This document shows, in pieces, positions 62,101 through 64,000 of a DNA stretch of 64,000 bases (its first letter is position 1; every line of letters starts with the position of its first letter). The position numbers and the translations under genes are program-made. The DNA is from Oxyruncus cristatus (Eukaryota > Chordata > Aves > Passeriformes > Cotingidae): assembly GCA_013399855.1 (NCBI GenBank), contig VXAY01001314.1, positions 367,771 to 431,770 of the forward strand, given 5' to 3'. The notes under the pieces were generated by a model. It saw only the letters and a program-made list of their open reading frames with translations, ran no database searches and was not told where the DNA came from.

Positions 62101-63589
62101 CAAATAACCAGTGTTTGGGTTAAAGTTTTTTTGCAAAGAGGGGGGCAGCCATTTCCCCGGGGAGATTTCCCAGGAGGTGATTGCTTCCTAACAGCTCAAA
62201 GCTACAGATAGGTCTTTTTTCCTTCTCTGTGGTATTTTTGTGCACTTCTTCTGGCCTTTTACCTAATCAAAGCAAGGCTTTGCTCAGAGAAATAAAATTT
62301 GTTCTTATTTTCAGTGCTCAGGGGAGAACACTGTGAGTAGTAGAAAAATGTGTGTTGGGCATAAAGACTGAAAATTACCGTATGCTGTCTTGCCCTGTCT
62401 CACAGACTTGCTCCTTAGTACCCAGTGTCCTCAGCTCTGCCTGCCAAGCTGTGGAAGAGTTAACCACGAAGTCCAGAGAGAAGTACAAGACCCAGCTTCC
62501 TCTGCAAGGAGCCCTCCCTTCTTGTTTTTGCTGTTGTATAAATGCTCTCTGGCAGTGGTGGTGTAGGTCCATAGCGAGTCTCTGCTCTGTCATGGATGTG
62601 CCCTCTTGGTACGGCCTCAGCCAGGGAGGACAGTTCAGGTGTCAGGGAGGCCGCTTGCTGGAGAAGCATCAGCGCTGGGTCTCAAGGTATTGCTCGTGGC
62701 AGCAGTCGTGCTCAGCAGGTCTCCCCGGAGGCTGATAAATGACATTATCCAAACGCGTCAAACCGGAGCGCTGAGGCGCAAAATTGTTGAGAGTCCTCCT
62801 GCATCCAGCACGAGGTCAAGGCAAAGCAGAGAGCCAATTCCTTCTTCTCTGTAATTCCCTCTGCCTCACTTGGCAGGGTAACTCGTACACAGCCTTACCC
62901 TGTCCATGGAGCTTGGCTTTCTGACCCTCGCTCCACCCTGGCGTTAACCCTGTAAAAATACTGCCCAAGGCTGCTCCCAGCTGTGTCCGGGCAAGCACAC
63001 ATGAGGTGTGCACACAAGAGGGAAGCCTGAGGGAGTTCCCAAGATTGCTGCTGCAGGAAGAGTTGCTCCTAAGCGATGCTTATCTTTAGGATACAAGCAG
63101 CAGGTTGACGGTAAAATGTCACTAAATGGAATGGCATGTGTCCCAAGTGTGCTGGCCACCACGGGAGCCAGACACATGGGAAGTGACTCTGGTCTTTATT
63201 CCATCCCTGGAGGTAGTTTCAGTTTCCTTTATTTACTAATGTTCTCCCTATTTCCCTTGACCTCATTTCCTCTGGCTTTTCGGAAGCAACCATGCAATTA
63301 TCGCTCACTTTGGGTTGACCCTTGGCCACCACGTCCCTTGTTGCTGCTGCTCCAAGAGGTTTTCCTGAAATCTCAAGTGCAAAATACTCAGTTGTGGCCA
63401 AAACTCCTCTCTCTCTTTCGTGAGTTAGGAACTGTGTCTCCAGCAACTGCGCTGTGCGTCGGAGTTTGTCCTGTGAGCACGCTTGGCAGGGAGAACATGG
63501 AGTTTAAATTCTGTCATAGCTGAGCTTTCATCTGCACTGGGAGATGCTGCAGTGGCTAAAGCTCCCTCTCTTACCAATGCACCCCAGTC

Positions 63590-63960
63590 TTGTTAATAAA
63601 TGTATATTTAACAATGTCTGGAGCGTATGAAGTGATAATAACTAAATCAATACCTCCCACATTGATTGTCCAGGATCCCTACAGCGTGACGCACGCACCG
63701 GTGCGGTAATTTTCCAGCTAACTAGCACCCTGATCTACAGCCCTCCTATTGATTGGCCATTGTATCAAGCAGCCTCTGAGCATTATTGCTTATGCCTCTA
63801 TTCAGCCTCCTTTTCTGATTCATTCGTTTATTACTGGACAGGTGCGATTATCTCAGAGACTTTCCAAAATTGGCCGATGAGGGTCAACCATTTAGATTTC
63901 TATAAACAAGCCATTTTCTATCTCCTCTAGTTGTTGCAGTGGCAAATTTTTCCTATTCAG
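63590..63960. promoter_or_regulatory. Putative conserved non-coding element at the window edge
   Basis: This non-repetitive block has TGATAATAACTAAATC, two ATTGATTG motifs (near 63661 and 63748, the second as part of ATTGATTGGCCATTG with an inverted CCAAT box) and TTTATTACTGG. It keeps CpGs (GTGACGCACGCACCGGTGCGG, about 63687-63707) in AT-rich surroundings, which suggests constraint. Confidence 0.42.
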
Positions 63961-64000
63961 GCTTTGACTGTTACTGGGGTTGAACAGGTGTTTGCTTGTA

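Larger units (their letters stand above)
1..64000 (+). other. RNF220: RNF220 gene, internal segment (introns plus nine coding exons)
   Basis: Nine exons with canonical AG/GT borders encode, in order and in phase, about 250 consecutive residues matching my memory of vertebrate RNF220 from the KDAMA-GTPK segment to the KTCKNSDIE segment. RNF220 is a RING-type E3 ubiquitin ligase. In the literature it ubiquitinates SIN3B, stabilises beta-catenin with USP7, and shapes the SHH/GLI response in the neural tube together with ZC4H2. The first ~250 residues must be encoded upstream, because the first exon here opens in the middle of a codon. The coiled-coil and C-terminal RING exons were looked for from 51 to 64 kb and not seen. 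No other protein gene was recognised on either strand. No database comparison was possible. Confidence 0.9.
51028..64000 (+). other. RNF220: RNF220 intron (5' part, at least 13 kb)
   Basis: The intron starts with GTGAGT and runs out of the window. No exon in the required phase encoding the coiled coil or the C3HC4 RING (RGDRYKCLICMDS-type start) was found. It holds pyrimidine tracts near 56511-56555, an inverted repeat at 59666-59691, and regulatory-looking blocks at about 54440-54850, 59040-59470, 59720-60060, 61880-62100 and 63590-63960. All ORFs are short and unsupported. Confidence 0.8.

Noticed and set aside
51028..64000. RING and coiled-coil exons of RNF220
   Set aside because: Searched by eye for the conserved cysteine-rich segment with correct phase; none found, so they are taken to lie downstream.
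1..64000. tRNA, rRNA, CRISPR, viral or bacterial features and full-length transposons
   Set aside because: None could be recognised; old diverged CR1-type fragments cannot be excluded without a RepeatMasker run.

Overview
This is vertebrate nuclear DNA, most likely from a bird. It shows GT..AG-spliced small exons in large introns, unmethylated-type CpG islands, almost no recognisable transposable elements, and one ambiguous base (position 26450) typical of a draft assembly. The bird call is an inference from compactness and repeat poverty; no clade-specific marker was seen.

The window appears to lie entirely inside one plus-strand gene, RNF220, an E3 ubiquitin ligase. Nine internal coding exons can be placed to the base (7867-7912, 17479-17574, 21743-21785, 29165-29208 or 29286, 30320-30452, 46255-46351, 47401-47487, 49157-49212, 50949-51027). 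Their splice phases fit together without a break and their product follows the order of vertebrate RNF220. The N-terminal exons lie upstream of the window. The coiled-coil/RING exons were not found in it and are expected downstream.

Region by region: 1-20.9 kb is intron with two upstream exons, several AT-rich blocks that look like conserved non-coding elements, and an intronic CpG-rich patch near 13.4-14.0 kb. At 20.97-22.0 kb there is a strong internal CpG-island promoter. It is preceded by a degenerate ~41-bp tandem array in which most units carry an inverted CCAAT box, and it is followed by a candidate first exon (ATG at 21543) that splices in frame to the shared exon at 21743. From 22 to 51 kb the remaining exons alternate with introns of about 1 to 16 kb. 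From 51 to 64 kb there is only intron, again with several regulatory-looking AT-rich blocks.

The parts suggest how one locus makes different proteins. The upstream promoter gives full-length RNF220, which includes a phosphorylation-dependent SUMO motif (exon 17479). The internal promoter would give a short form that lacks the N-terminal half and that motif but keeps the basic, acidic and RING parts. A second donor in exon 29165 adds or removes a C2HC zinc-finger-like module. No bacterial, viral, CRISPR, rRNA or tRNA feature was found.
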